A model generated the notes under the pieces. That model had not been told where the DNA came from. It ran no database searches and saw nothing but the letters and a program-made list of their open reading frames with translations. Both the position numbers and the translations under genes were made by a program. A DNA stretch of 12,108 nucleotides, from contig JAEUJK010000282.1 in NCBI GenBank assembly GCA_016794735.1, positions 1 to 12,108 of the forward strand, read 5' to 3'. Source of the DNA: Gemmatimonadota bacterium. Its GTDB lineage: Bacteria > Gemmatimonadota > Gemmatimonadetes > Gemmatimonadales > Gemmatimonadaceae. Of this stretch, positions 1 through 7,282 are shown piece by piece. Within the stretch, counting starts at the first letter, position 1; each line of letters starts with the position of its first letter.

Positions 1-393
1 TACAACGCGAATCCCGCCTCCGCGCGGGAGGCCCTCGCGACGATGGACGCCATGCAGGGCACGATGCCGCGTGTCGTGGTGCTCGGTTCGATGCTCGAGC
101 TGGGGCCGGACAGCAACGCGATGCACGACGAGATCGCGCGCCGGGCGCTGGCGTCCCGTGCCAACGTCATCGGGGCCGTCGGGCTCTTTGCGGACGCCTT
201 TGCCCGCGTGGCACCGGGTGATCCCCGCGTGGTGTCGGCCGCCGACGCCGTTGCGCTGTGGCCCGCGCTTCGCCCAAGGGTTGCGGCGGACAGCCTGGTG
301 CTGCTCAAGGGATCGCGCGGGACCCGCCTCGAACGCCTGCTTCCCGAGCTGGCCGCCATTGGCGGCGCCACGGCTCCTGTCCCAAGTCACTAG
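1..393 (+). CDS. murF: MurF C-terminal part (UDP-MurNAc-tripeptide--D-Ala-D-Ala ligase), 5' truncated by window
   Basis: This is the last 130 codons of MurF, the cytoplasmic ATP-dependent ligase that adds D-Ala-D-Ala to UDP-MurNAc-tripeptide and so finishes the soluble peptidoglycan precursor. The reading frame is open from the first base and ends in TAG. The fragment begins with YNANP, the conserved start of the Mur-ligase C-terminal domain in MurF. It continues with LGSMLELG (fragment residues 28-35; most MurFs have GDMLELG), a conserved His in the following helix, and LLKGSRG (about 101-107) near the end. These three motifs in order identify MurF rather than MurE or MurD. The N-terminal and ATP-binding central domains lie upstream of the window. 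mraY follows after only 18 bp, the usual dcw arrangement, so the two are probably co-transcribed. Confidence 0.95.
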   Translation, partial: YNANPASAREALATMDAMQGTMPRVVVLGSMLELGPDSNAMHDEIARRALASRANVIGAVGLFADAFARVAPGDPRVVSAADAVALWPALRPRVAADSLVLLKGSRGTRLERLLPELAAIGGATAPVPSH

Positions 394-411
394 GTCACTC
401 GCACCCTCCCC

Positions 412-1557
412 GTGCTCCACTTCCTCCTCTCGCCCTGGATCGACGACGTCCCGATCCTCCGCCTCATCGGGTACATCTCGGTGCGGGCGGCGGCTGCGGC
501 GGTGACGTCGCTGCTCCTCACGTTCATCTTCGGCCCGCCGCTCATCCGCCGCCTGCAGGCGCTGCGGGTGTCGCAGGTCGTGCGCGAGGGCACGCCGGAG
601 ACACACCAGGTGAAGGGCCAGACGCCCACGATGGGCGGGTTGATCATCCTCATCTGTGCGGTGGTGCCCACGCTGCTCTGGGCGCGATTCGACAACCAGC
701 GGTATGTCGCGCTCGCCCTCCTGGTGACGCTGTGGATGGGCGGTATCGGTTTCCTCGACGACTACCTCAAGCTCAAGCAGAAGCGCGAGGGCAAGAAGAA
801 CGAGGGGCTCGTCGAGCGCTACAAGCTCGCGGGGCAGGTGGGTATCGGGCTCGTCTTCGGGCTGATCCTGTGGCAGTGGCCCGTGTCCAACCTGCCGGGT
901 GCCTCGACGACGCTGCCGTTCGTGAAGAACGTCCTCGTGGTCCCGGCGGCGGCGTGGCTGGCGTGGACGTACGTCCCGTTCGTCACGTTCATCATCACCG
1001 GCGTGTCCAATTCCGTGAACCTCACGGACGGGCTGGATGGGCTCGCGGCCGGGCTCTGTGCCATTGCGCTCACGACCTTCGCCCTGTTTGCGTACGTAAT
1101 GGGTCGCGTGGACGCGAGCAGCTACCTGCAGCTGTTCTACCTGCGTGGCGCGGGGGAGCTGACCATCCTGTGCCTGGCCCTGGTGGGGGCGTGTATCGGA
1201 TTCCTGTGGTACAACACGTTCCCGGCGCAGGTGTTCATGGGTGACACAGGGGCACTCGCCCTGGGTGGGGCGCTCGGCGCGATTGCGGTGCTGCTCAAGT
1301 CGGAGTTCCTCCTGTTCTTCGTTGGAGGAGTGTTCGCCATGGAGACGATGTCGGTCATCATCCAGCGGACGGTCTTCAAGGTCCGCAAGCGGCGCCATGG
1401 GGAGGAATACGCCCGGGCGAACCGGGTCTTCCTGACGGCGCCCATTCACCACCACTTCGAGCGGAAGGGGTGGAAGGAGTCGCAGGTCGTGGTGCGCTTC
1501 TGGATCCTCGGCATCCTCTGCGCGTTCGTGGCGCTGGCCACCCTCAAGCTGCGATGA
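412..1557 (+). CDS. mraY: MraY, phospho-MurNAc-pentapeptide transferase
   Basis: MraY is a polytopic inner-membrane enzyme that transfers phospho-MurNAc-pentapeptide from UDP onto undecaprenyl phosphate, making lipid I. The product is 381 aa, slightly longer than the roughly 360 aa typical of the family. Family motifs occur in order: TPTMGG after the first helix pair, FLDDYLK with the Asp pair D116-D117, YKLAGQ, NLTDGLDGLAAG (about 203-214), FMGDTGALALGG with D278, and APIHHHFE with H346-348. The Asp pair, D278 and the HHH loop are the known Mg- and substrate-binding residues, so the enzyme should be active. An insertion of charged residues (REGKKNEG) follows the DDY loop. The GTG start at 412 gives an N-terminus (MLHFLLSPW) that aligns with known MraYs. 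No Shine-Dalgarno site is visible; the start is preceded by a C-rich tract. The end overlaps murD by ATGA. Confidence 0.97.
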   Translation: MLHFLLSPWIDDVPILRLIGYISVRAAAAAVTSLLLTFIFGPPLIRRLQALRVSQVVREGTPETHQVKGQTPTMGGLIILICAVVPTLLWARFDNQRYVALALLVTLWMGGIGFLDDYLKLKQKREGKKNEGLVERYKLAGQVGIGLVFGLILWQWPVSNLPGASTTLPFVKNVLVVPAAAWLAWTYVPFVTFIITGVSNSVNLTDGLDGLAAGLCAIALTTFALFAYVMGRVDASSYLQLFYLRGAGELTILCLALVGACIGFLWYNTFPAQVFMGDTGALALGGALGAIAVLLKSEFLLFFVGGVFAMETMSVIIQRTVFKVRKRRHGEEYARANRVFLTAPIHHHFERKGWKESQVVVRFWILGILCAFVALATLKLR

Positions 1558-2918
1558 GCACGGGCGAGGTCGCCGTCATCGGCCTGGGCGCCAGCGGGGC
1601 GGCGTCGACGCGACTCCTCCGCCGGCTCGGCTCGGCGGTCTACGTCTCCGATGCAGGTGACGGTGCCGCGGTGCAGGCGCGCGCGGCCGACCTTCGGGCC
1701 CTCGGCGCTGCGGTGGACCTGGGGCGACACGACCTCGAGCGCATCGCGCGCGCAGCGAGCGTGGTCGCGAGCCCGGGAGTGCCGCCCGATGCGGCGCCGC
1801 TCGTGCATGCGCGGGAACATGGCGTTCCCATCATCAGCGAGGTTGAACTCGGCCTCTCGGCCCTGCCGGGTGCCAGGGTGATCGCGGTGACCGGGACGAA
1901 TGGGAAGACCACCGTCACTGCCCTGGTCGATCACCTGCTGCGGGCGCTGGGGCGCGACAGCGCGGCGGTGGGGAACATCGGGACGCCGGTCTGCGAGGTG
2001 GCGCTGCGCGACACGCCTCCCGCCTGGCTGGCGCTCGAGATCTCGTCGTTCCAGCTGCATGACACACCGTCGCTGCAGCCCGCGGTTGGTGTCCTCACCA
2101 ACCTGAGCCCGGACCACCTCGACCGATACCCGTCGGTCGAGGCGTACTTTGCCGACAAGGCCCGGCTGTTCCAGCACGACCAGCCCACGTCGCGCTGGGT
2201 GATCAATGCGGACGACCCGGCCAGCGGGCGCATGTGCGCCGACCTGGTAGGGCAGGTGTCGACGTTCAGCATTGCCGGCCGGCTGGGGGATGCGTTCCTG
2301 GATCGGGCCCACGCCAAGCTGGTGGTGCGCGATGCGCCGCTGATGTCGCGCGACGCGCTGCCGCTCCTCGGGGCGCACAACGTCGCGAATGCCCTGGCGG
2401 CGGCCCTCGCGGTGATGGTGGCCGATCCCGCGCACGAAAGCGACGACGCGCGCCAGCGCCTCGCCCACGGGCTGGCGACCTTCCGCCCGCCGGCACATCG
2501 CCTCGAGGTCGTGGGTGAGGTGGGCGGCGTGTTGTGGATCAACGACTCGAAGGCGACGAACGTCGCGTCGACGCGCGTGGCCCTCGAGGCCATGACGCGG
2601 CCCACGGTGCTCCTGCTCGGCGGGCGCCACAAGGGCGAACCGTACTCCGGGCTCCTCTCGCTGATTGCACAACACTGCCAGCGTGTGCTGGTGTACGGCG
2701 AGGCGAGCGACATCATCATGGCCGACCTCGGTGGGCGCGGGGCGCCCGTGGAGCGCGTGCTCGGCGACTTTGCCGCGGTCATGCGGCGGGCGCACGAGGT
2801 GGCGGAACCCGGTAGCGCGGTGCTCCTGTCCCCCGCGTGTTCCAGTTACGACATGTTCAACAACTACCAGGAGCGCGGCGCGGCATTCGCGCGCGCGGCG
2901 AAGGGAGACACGCCATGA
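1554..2918 (+). CDS. murD: MurD, UDP-MurNAc-L-alanine--D-glutamate ligase
   Basis: MurD is the cytoplasmic ligase that adds D-Glu to UDP-MurNAc-L-Ala using ATP. The 454-aa product has the three Mur-ligase domains. There is an N-terminal Rossmann-like UDP-binding domain with IGLGASG (9-15). The central ATPase has the P-loop GTNGKTT (114-120, Lys118), GNIGTP, EISSFQLH and the NLSPDHLDR segment. The C-terminal domain has NDSKATN (330-336) and SPACSSYD (426-433), both characteristic of MurD. I chose the ATG at 1554 because it overlaps the mraY stop as ATGA and puts the Rossmann motif at the expected distance from the N-terminus. An upstream in-frame start would lie deep inside mraY. No Shine-Dalgarno site is visible, so translation probably depends on coupling to mraY. 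The end overlaps ftsW by ATGA. Confidence 0.96.
   Translation: MSTGEVAVIGLGASGAASTRLLRRLGSAVYVSDAGDGAAVQARAADLRALGAAVDLGRHDLERIARAASVVASPGVPPDAAPLVHAREHGVPIISEVELGLSALPGARVIAVTGTNGKTTVTALVDHLLRALGRDSAAVGNIGTPVCEVALRDTPPAWLALEISSFQLHDTPSLQPAVGVLTNLSPDHLDRYPSVEAYFADKARLFQHDQPTSRWVINADDPASGRMCADLVGQVSTFSIAGRLGDAFLDRAHAKLVVRDAPLMSRDALPLLGAHNVANALAAALAVMVADPAHESDDARQRLAHGLATFRPPAHRLEVVGEVGGVLWINDSKATNVASTRVALEAMTRPTVLLLGGRHKGEPYSGLLSLIAQHCQRVLVYGEASDIIMADLGGRGAPVERVLGDFAAVMRRAHEVAEPGSAVLLSPACSSYDMFNNYQERGAAFARAAKGDTP
2901..2908 (+). promoter_or_regulatory. Ribosome binding site of ftsW
   Basis: AAGGGAGA lies inside the 3' end of murD, with the GGGAG core 7 nt before the ftsW ATG at 2915. It supports that start over in-frame starts further upstream. 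It is one of only three convincing Shine-Dalgarno sites I can see in the window. Confidence 0.6.
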
Positions 2919-4072
2919 GCCAGGCGAACGTCCGCGAGCGGTGGGCGATGGGGCTCGAGGCCCGTGCCCTCATTCTGATCACGGCGGTGCTGGTTGCCCT
3001 CGGCCTCGCCACCCTGTTCTCGGCGAGCGCCCTCGAGGCGCTCCAGAAGGGGAGTGCGCCCTCGACCTTCTTCGTGAAGCAGCTCACGGGCGCCCTCGCC
3101 GGCATTGTCCTGTTTGCCGCGGCGGCCAAGGTGGACGCGCAACGCCTGGAGCAGCACGCGCCGGCGCTGATGTGGGGGGCCATTGTCTTGATGGCACTCA
3201 CCCTCGTTCCCGGGATCGGCGCCGAACACCTCGGGTCGCGCCGGTATCTCCTGGGTCGCAGTGTGCAGCCCGCGGAATTGATGAAGATCGCGGTGGTGAT
3301 CTGGACGGCGGCGATGGTCATTCGCAAGGGCGACCAGATGCGCCGCCTTTCGAAGGGGATGCCGATCTTCCTCGTGATGGTCGGGATCCCGACGCTCATC
3401 GCGTTCAAGCAGCCCGACTATTCCATGGGGCTGATGTTCGTCCTCCTCATGTTGCTCGTCCTGTTTGCCGCGGGGGCACGCATCGGGCACTTCGTGCTGC
3501 TGGCATTCCTCGGTGCGCCGCTGCTCTGGCATCAGGTGATGCAGTCGAAGTACTTCCGCGACCGGATCACCGCCTTTCTGGGTGGGCAGGGCGCGCGACT
3601 CGAGCTCAACGAGCAGCAGGCGCAGTCCCTCATGGCGGTAGGCTCCGGCGGTTGGACCGGGACCGGATACGGTGAGGGGATGCAGGCGTATGGGTGGATC
3701 CCGATGGGGAAGGACGACTTCATCGCCGCCGCGATCGGGGAAGAGTGGGGATTCCTCGGCCTCACCCTGGTGGTGCTGGCGTTCGCCACGTGGACATGGC
3801 TCGGGTTCCGCATTGCGCGCAAGGCGCGCTCGCGCTTCCTGCAGCTGGTCGCGATGGGACTTACGGCGACGGTGGCGATCACCGCGTACGTGCACATCGG
3901 CGTGGTGATCAACCTGTTGCCGAACACCGGGCTGACGTTGCCGTTCTTCTCGAATGGCCGGACCAACCTCGTCATCACCCTGCTGGTGACGGGCGTGCTC
4001 GTGAACATCGGCAGCGTCCGTGAGAAGGTCTACGGCGAGCTGGCGACGGACCCGGTCGCCGCGGCGGGTTAG
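2915..4072 (+). CDS. ftsW: FtsW, SEDS-family septal peptidoglycan glycosyltransferase
   Basis: FtsW is a multi-pass membrane SEDS protein that polymerises lipid II into septal glycan together with a class B PBP (FtsI, expected upstream of the window). The product is 385 aa with about ten hydrophobic segments. SEDS landmarks are visible: GSRRYLLG followed by VQPAELMK, KQPDYSMG, the loop GKDDFIAAAIGEEWGFLG and the LLPNTGLTLPF segment near the C-terminus. D268 in the DDFI motif matches the catalytic Asp known in RodA/FtsW. Two stretches are divergent: the usual proline-rich HTDFIFA loop reads PMGKDDFIAA, and the usual SYGGSS loop reads SNGRTN (346-351). I prefer FtsW over RodA because of the dcw position between murD and murG. 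The start is ATG in an ATGA overlap with murD and has a good Shine-Dalgarno site. The TAG stop abuts murG. Confidence 0.93.
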   Translation: MSQANVRERWAMGLEARALILITAVLVALGLATLFSASALEALQKGSAPSTFFVKQLTGALAGIVLFAAAAKVDAQRLEQHAPALMWGAIVLMALTLVPGIGAEHLGSRRYLLGRSVQPAELMKIAVVIWTAAMVIRKGDQMRRLSKGMPIFLVMVGIPTLIAFKQPDYSMGLMFVLLMLLVLFAAGARIGHFVLLAFLGAPLLWHQVMQSKYFRDRITAFLGGQGARLELNEQQAQSLMAVGSGGWTGTGYGEGMQAYGWIPMGKDDFIAAAIGEEWGFLGLTLVVLAFATWTWLGFRIARKARSRFLQLVAMGLTATVAITAYVHIGVVINLLPNTGLTLPFFSNGRTNLVITLLVTGVLVNIGSVREKVYGELATDPVAAAG

Positions 4073-5203
4073 GTGCGCGTCGTTTTCACCGGGGGTGGCA
4101 CGGGAGGGCATCTGTATCCGGCGCTCGCCATTGCGCGCGCGCTGGTGGCGGCACGACCCGATGTCGAGCCGTTCTTCGTGGGGGCGCGGCGCGGAATCGA
4201 GCGCGACCTGCTCCCTGGCACGGGTTTTCCGCACCTCCTGCTCGACGCGCATCCATTGTATCGCGCGCGGCCGTGGCAGAACTGGCGAACGATCACGGGG
4301 CTCGTGGGCGGGTGGCGGCGGCTCAGTGCGCTCGCGCGCGAAACGCGGCCGCAACTCGTCGTTGCGACGGGCGGATATGCCGCGGGGCCAACACTGGCCT
4401 GGGCGGCGACGCGTGGCGTGCCGTTCGTGCTGCAGGAACAGAATGCCCACGTCGGGGCGACCAACCGGTTCTTTGCGCGATGGGCCAGGGAGATCTACGT
4501 GGGGTTTCCCGAGGCGCGTGAGGGTCTTCCCGCCGCGGTCCACTCGCGGGTGCACGCGCTGGGGAATCCCATCCAGCCTCCTATCGCGGTCGAGGCGCGC
4601 GCGCCCCGTGCGGCGGCGCGTGCGCAGTGGGGCTTTGGCCCCGATGTGGGCGTCGTCGTGCTTGCCTTTGGCGGGTCGCAGGGATCGGCAGCTCTCAATC
4701 GTTTGGTCGCCGCGTGGGTCGGGCAGGGGCTGCCCGCCGGGGTCGGGCTCATCTGGGGCACGGGCAAGGCGCACCTGGCGGCCCACGAGCACCTCGCCAG
4801 TGCGCGGGTCATCGTTCGGCCCTACCTCAACCCGATCGGCGATGCCTATGCCGCGGCAGACTTCGCGGTGGCGCGGGCGGGCGCCATGACCACGGCGGAG
4901 CTCTGTGCGTGGGGGATCCCGATGTTCCTGGTGCCGCTGCCCACGGCGGCTGCGGATCACCAGACCGTGAACGCCCGTTCGCTGGCGGCGGCCGGTGCGG
5001 CGACGTGGGTGCCGGAGTCGCAGGTGTCCCCGGCCGACCTGTCGGCGTTCTGCACGCGGATGTCGTCACCAGCGGCCCTTGCCGAGGCGCGCGCCGCCAC
5101 CGTCGCCCGCGCACGGCCCGAGGCGGCGCGCGAGATCGCGGCCCGCGTGGTGCGCCTGCTTCCACCAGTTAGCCACTCTCCTTCGCCTTCGTCCCATGCC
5201 TGA
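4073..5203 (+). CDS. murG: MurG, lipid II synthase (UDP-GlcNAc:lipid I GlcNAc transferase)
   Basis: MurG is the membrane-associated GT-B glycosyltransferase (family GT28) that adds GlcNAc to lipid I on the cytoplasmic face, making lipid II. The 376-aa product has the N-terminal glycine-rich loop GGGTGGH (7-13), the ATGGYAAGP loop, QEQN (121-124), GGSQGS (200-205) opening the C-terminal domain, and AGAMTTAE (269-276), where E276 corresponds to the UDP-GlcNAc ribose-binding Glu. These are followed by the PLPTAAADHQ segment. All expected substrate-binding elements are present. The start is GTG, immediately after the ftsW stop with no gap; it gives the classic short N-terminus before the first glycine loop. 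The last residues are Ser/Pro rich and are encoded by the pyrimidine-rich tract in front of murC. The gene overlaps murC by 8 bp. Confidence 0.96.
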   Translation: MRVVFTGGGTGGHLYPALAIARALVAARPDVEPFFVGARRGIERDLLPGTGFPHLLLDAHPLYRARPWQNWRTITGLVGGWRRLSALARETRPQLVVATGGYAAGPTLAWAATRGVPFVLQEQNAHVGATNRFFARWAREIYVGFPEAREGLPAAVHSRVHALGNPIQPPIAVEARAPRAAARAQWGFGPDVGVVVLAFGGSQGSAALNRLVAAWVGQGLPAGVGLIWGTGKAHLAAHEHLASARVIVRPYLNPIGDAYAAADFAVARAGAMTTAELCAWGIPMFLVPLPTAAADHQTVNARSLAAAGAATWVPESQVSPADLSAFCTRMSSPAALAEARAATVARARPEAAREIAARVVRLLPPVSHSPSPSSHA

Positions 5204-6587
5204 CCCCACCGTGCCCAGCGACGCCCTCTTTGCGCCGGGTGACCCGCGGCCGGTCCACTTCATGGGGATCGGTGGGGCCGGGATGAGCGCCCTCGCCGTC
5301 TGGTGCCTCGAGCGCGGCGTGGCCGTGACCGGGTGCGACAGTGGCGGCGCGCCCGAGGAACTGCGGCAGCGCGGCGTCGTCGCGCACAAGGGACATGACC
5401 CGTCCCACGTCCAGGGGGTGCGGGCCGTCGTCGTGACCTCGGCCGTTCCGAAGGACCACCCCGAGGTGCTGGCCGCCCGTGCGGCCGGGATCCCCGTGGT
5501 GCGTCGCGCCGAGGCGTTAGGCGCCGCGGTGAACCATGGTCGCGTCGTGGCGGTGGCTGGCACACACGGCAAGACCACCACGACCGTCATGACGACGGAA
5601 GCGCTGGTGGCTGCTGGCCTGGGCCCGACGGGGATCGCTGGGGGACGGGTGGGCACGTGGGGCGGGAACCTGCGGGCAGGAGGTGACGACGTTTTTGTCG
5701 TCGAGGCGGACGAATACGACCGTTCGTTCCTGGCCCTGCGCCCGACCGTCGCGGTGATCACCAACGTCGAGGCGGACCACCTCGACATCTACCGGGACCT
5801 GGACGACATCCGGGCGACGTTCGTGCAGTTCGCGACCCCGGCGCACACGATCGTGATTTGCGACGACGACGAGGGGGCGGCGTCGCTGCCATTGTCGAGC
5901 GGCGCACAGGTCGTGCGGTATGGCGTGCACTCGGCGCGTGTGCGCCTGCGCGGCGAACCGACGGGGCTCGCCGATGGGCGCACGGCGGTCGCGGTCACGT
6001 GGGACGGCGAATGCCTCGGGGACGTCGTGCTCCGCGTGCCAGGGCTGCACAACGTGCGGAACGCGCTCGCGGCCATTGGGTCCGGGCTCGCGCTGGGCGC
6101 CACCTTGGATGCGATGCGGCCGGGCCTCGAGGCGTTCGGGGGCGTGGAGCGTCGCTTTCAGCGATTAGGCTCCGCGCGCGGCGTGGAGGTTGTCGACGAC
6201 TACGCGCACCACCCGACGGAAGTCGCGGCCACGCTTGCGGCTGCGCGCACCGCCTTTCCGGGGCGACGGCTGGTTGCGGCGTTCCAGCCGCACCTGTACT
6301 CGCGCACGCGCGATTTTGCCGATGCCTTCGGGGCCGCACTGTCGGCGGCAGACGTGGTCTTCCTTTGCGATCTCTATCCCGCGCGTGAGCAACCGATGCC
6401 CGGGGTGAGCTCCGCCCTGGTGGCGGCGGCGATTCCGTCGGCCCAGCTGCCGTGGCAGGGGCCGCGCACCGAGCTGGCCGCTGCACTCCGTGGTTTCGTG
6501 GCGAGCGGCGATGTCGTGCTCACCATGGGAGCCGGGGACATCACGCGCTCCGGTCCTGAACTCCTGGCCCTGCTCGCCGCGTCATGA
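5196..6587 (+). CDS. murC: MurC, UDP-MurNAc--L-alanine ligase
   Basis: MurC is the cytoplasmic ligase that adds L-Ala to UDP-MurNAc, the first step of the stem peptide. The 463-aa product has FMGIGGAGMSALA at the N-terminus (UDP-binding domain), the P-loop GTHGKTT (122-128, Lys126), VEADEYDRSF and TNVEADHLD in the ATPase domain, then FGGVERRF, DDYAHHP (334-340) and FQPHLYSR in the C-terminal domain. GTHGKTT and DDYAHHP separate MurC from MurD and MurF. The ATG at 5196 overlaps the murG end by 8 bp and gives a normal N-terminal extension of about 20 residues. Longer in-frame starts would lie far inside murG. No Shine-Dalgarno site is visible; a pyrimidine-rich tract precedes the start. The gene contains the only two in-frame TTA leucine codons I found in the window, both within TTAGGC. 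Confidence 0.96.
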   Translation: MPDPTVPSDALFAPGDPRPVHFMGIGGAGMSALAVWCLERGVAVTGCDSGGAPEELRQRGVVAHKGHDPSHVQGVRAVVVTSAVPKDHPEVLAARAAGIPVVRRAEALGAAVNHGRVVAVAGTHGKTTTTVMTTEALVAAGLGPTGIAGGRVGTWGGNLRAGGDDVFVVEADEYDRSFLALRPTVAVITNVEADHLDIYRDLDDIRATFVQFATPAHTIVICDDDEGAASLPLSSGAQVVRYGVHSARVRLRGEPTGLADGRTAVAVTWDGECLGDVVLRVPGLHNVRNALAAIGSGLALGATLDAMRPGLEAFGGVERRFQRLGSARGVEVVDDYAHHPTEVAATLAAARTAFPGRRLVAAFQPHLYSRTRDFADAFGAALSAADVVFLCDLYPAREQPMPGVSSALVAAAIPSAQLPWQGPRTELAAALRGFVASGDVVLTMGAGDITRSGPELLALLAAS

Positions 6588-7282
6588 CCGACGAACAGGC
6601 GCCCTCCCCACGACGCATCAAGCCCGGGTGGATCCTCCTCGCGGTGCTTGCGGTGTCTGTGGTGTGGACGGTCCCCTGGTGGGGGCGGCGTCTCGATTTC
6701 TTCCGCGTCCACACGGTGGAAGTGCGGGGGACGCGGTTCGCGCGTCCGGACGAGATCATGCGACGCCTGGGCGTGGACAGCACGACGTCGATCTGGGCGT
6801 CGGTCGACACCATTGCCCGGCGCGCGGAACGCCATCCCCAGGTCCGCTCGGCTGTCGTGAAACGACGATTGCCCGGGACGCTCGTCGTCGAAGTCGAGGA
6901 AAACGAGCCCGTTGCGTTCGTGCAGGGCACGAAGGGGCTGCGCGCGTACGACGAAAACGGTCGCCTGCTCCCGATGGACCCCACGCGCGTCGATGCCGAC
7001 CTCCCGATCGCCGAGCGCCCGGACACGACGCTGCTCCACCTGTTGGCCGACCTGCGCGCCAACGATCCCGAGTTGTTTGCCGCGATCTCCGAGGTCCGTC
7101 TCTCGGGCCGCGAGGAATTCCGCGTCTATTTCGATGCGTTGCCCGTCCGTGCGCGGCGCGGCGACGGCGCTGAACGATTCGAAGGGCTATCTTCCGTGCT
7201 CCGCGACCTCAAGTCCCGAGGGGTGGTGCCGCTCGAACTCGATGTGCGTTTCAAGGACCAAGTCATCGCCCGCCTCCCATGA
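6584..7282 (+). CDS. ftsQ: FtsQ (DivIB-like) bitopic division protein
   Basis: FtsQ is a single-pass membrane protein that recruits and regulates the FtsB/FtsL/FtsW/FtsI complex from the extracytoplasmic side. The 232-aa product has a short charged cytoplasmic N-terminus, one transmembrane helix (about residues 15-33), a POTRA domain beginning at FFRVHTVEVRG (about 39-49) and running to about 105, then the FtsQ beta domain. The segment VRSAVVKRRLPGTLVVEVEE is the typical end of the POTRA domain. The end, LDVRFKDQVIARLP, matches the usual FtsQ/DivIB closing strand. The family is poorly conserved, so the call rests on this architecture plus its position directly before ftsA. It overlaps murC and ftsA by ATGA at both ends. 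No Shine-Dalgarno site is visible at either junction. There is no ddl or murB between murC and ftsQ, unlike many dcw clusters. Confidence 0.92.
   Translation: MTDEQAPSPRRIKPGWILLAVLAVSVVWTVPWWGRRLDFFRVHTVEVRGTRFARPDEIMRRLGVDSTTSIWASVDTIARRAERHPQVRSAVVKRRLPGTLVVEVEENEPVAFVQGTKGLRAYDENGRLLPMDPTRVDADLPIAERPDTTLLHLLADLRANDPELFAAISEVRLSGREEFRVYFDALPVRARRGDGAERFEGLSSVLRDLKSRGVVPLELDVRFKDQVIARLP

Noticed and set aside
1446..2795. A 449-codon minus-strand open frame opposite murD
   Set aside because: It is antisense to murD, whose motifs are complete. The antisense product is Arg/His-rich and looks like nothing known.
2864..4960. A 698-codon open frame on the minus strand across ftsW and murG
   Set aside because: It is the mirror of two certain genes. 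The translation is rich in Arg, His, Pro and Gly with no domain or membrane pattern, as expected when a strongly GC3-biased gene is read backwards.
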